Shown here piece by piece: positions 62,816-64,000 of a stretch of DNA of 64,000 nucleotides. The notes under the pieces are model-generated. The model was not told where the DNA came from and searched no databases. It saw only the letters and a program-made list of their open reading frames with translations. The position numbers and the translations under genes are program-made. Source of the stretch: Cyanophora paradoxa (Eukaryota > Glaucocystophyceae > Cyanophorales > Cyanophoraceae); NCBI GenBank assembly GCA_004431415.1, contig QPMI01000010.1, positions 124,001 to 188,000 on the forward strand, read 5' to 3'. Numbering within the stretch: position 1 is the stretch's first letter; each line of letters opens with the position of its first letter.

Positions 62816-64000
62816 GGGTACAAGATATGCTGTGGAGGCGGAGCGGCGGCCCCCTACCCCACCTCCTACCCCTGCTCCGCCAGCTTCGGCTCTGTCGCGA
62901 CCAATGGAAGGGAAGGCGGGCAAAGCGAAAGCCTTGCGAGCCGCGCGCGCTAGAGCGGCCATCGCCGGCTTCCAGTGGGAAGCTCATGCCCGGAGGTAGC
63001 CAGCCCCCGGCCCCGCGGCCTGCGCGCGTCCACGCTATGCGAGCGTGTGTCGAGCGGGATTGGCGAGCACGTGCACCTGGGCGGCTAGGCCCCGTGACGC
63101 GGCGCACGGGGCGAGACCGCGAGGGTCCGATCACGAAGGGGGCACGCGGCACGCCGGCGGCGCCGCGGCGCCGGATCGGACTCCGGGACACCGACTCCCA
63201 CGGAGTCCCACCTCCGATTCCCTTCACTGCCCCCGCTGACGTGATCATCATTCATGACTGACCGCCATTGACCGGCCCACCGGGGGCTCGAAATTTCATT
63301 GCTGGAATAACCGAGGCGGCTGCGCTGCCTGCGCACCGTGGCACGCGAGCGTGCACGTGCGCGTGCGGTGCTAGCTACTAGGGGCTATAGCGCTGCACGC
63401 GCGGGCCGCGCCGGCGAGGCGGTTCAACTTTGGCAATTGCGCCGCGGTTGTGCACACTGCACAGAGATCGTCAACGTCGATCGTCGACGTCGACCAAATC
63501 GATTCCCGCGCGGTCGCAGACGGGTACGCCGATTCGGAGCATTGCGATAGGGGAACTTGGTGCATCGTTCCGCTGGCAGCTGCGCAAGCCTGCAGCCGCC
63601 GCGCCGCGTCGATCCGGTCCGCGAGCTGCTGGTTACAATGGCTTTCGGCCGGTTGCATGCACGCGGATGAGCTGTTGGCTCGATCAGATCTTTCGGAAAT
63701 CTATCTTCAAGAGCTCGAGTTGAGCGCACGCGCGCACGCGGCAGCAGCGGCGCGTACGCTCTGTCACAGTGTGAATCGTCACTTAGCTGGCGCTCGCACA
63801 CGGCACGCGCATTCGTAACCGCAGTCGCGTGTCAGATAGCAGCAGCTCGCGGCGGGCCGCGGCCTGAACAGCAACCGCATTGTCGGAGCTCAGCAATTCC
63901 GACGCGGCGGCAGTGGCGCGAGCCGCGATAGCAACTCGTGACGACGGCGCGCTCGCTCCAAGATGTGCCGCGGGTCGGATTTCGCCTCCGCCGCTTTCGT
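62816..64000. other. Intergenic or unresolved right end
   Basis: After PRP4 I see no exon with a recognisable domain on either strand. Scattered open frames up to about 125 codons are Arg/Ala-rich and look like chance in GC-rich DNA. A gene could begin beyond base 64000. Confidence 0.4.

Noticed and set aside
63371-63818. Overlapping open frames of about 95-125 codons at the right end
   Set aside because: Present in several frames on both strands, Arg/Ala-rich, no domain, no splice pattern.

Overview
The window comes from a GC-rich nuclear genome of a unicellular, almost certainly flagellated eukaryote. Genes are packed on both strands, split by many short introns, and separated by short, more AT-rich spacers. 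Nothing bacterial, viral or organellar is visible. I cannot name the lineage: the gene set is pan-eukaryotic, and no plastid or lineage-marker gene is present. The sperm-tail PG-rich (STPGR) repeats and MORN repeats point to a cilium or flagellum. The most distinctive trait is splicing: a large share of introns begin with GC (often GCGCGTACCCC) rather than GT.

Layout. A 5'-truncated mitoribosomal DAP3/mS29 gene (1-2632, +) is followed by a MATA-type HMG-box protein (3649-5370, +), an unidentified multi-pass membrane protein (5993-7647, -), and a divergent pair, a small PDZ-like protein (8223-9083, -) and VMA21 (9189-9732, +). Next come a MORN-repeat protein joined to a degenerate kinase domain (10592-15875, -), an NHE8-type Na+/H+ exchanger (16153-19685, +), a WSC-domain protein (20171-21207, -), an F-box/leucine-rich protein (21670-24717, +), a TKL-like kinase (25060-26539, -), a weakly supported acidic protein (27564-28198, +) and a type I membrane protein (28704-29828, -).

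The middle holds a complete 35-exon UBA1 ubiquitin-activating enzyme (30374-37423, +), a PRELI/UPS lipid-transfer protein (38566-39777, -), the nucleoporin NUP58 (40469-42599, -) and, from a 129-bp shared spacer, the histone-fold protein POLE3 (42729-43488, +). From 43.6 to 57.7 kb (-) lies a giant STPGR gene, possibly continuing upstream into a catalytically dead RNase H-like segment (to 59400). The spliceosomal WD40 protein PRP4 (59671-62815, +) ends the set. The last 1.2 kb shows no gene.

The most unusual structure is the STPGR array. About 48 nearly identical units each contain a 64-codon exon and its own 56-60 bp phase-1 intron. Three blocks carry three different intron families while the exon stays nearly constant. 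In one block the intron length is a multiple of three and has no stop, so a spurious reading frame of more than 3,500 codons runs through it. A second theme is introns that contain diverged copies of the neighbouring exon end plus its splice donor, in UBA1 and the F-box gene. The genes share no pathway; most are housekeeping genes (translation, splicing, ubiquitin, nuclear pore, replication, ion homeostasis, mitochondrial lipid transfer).
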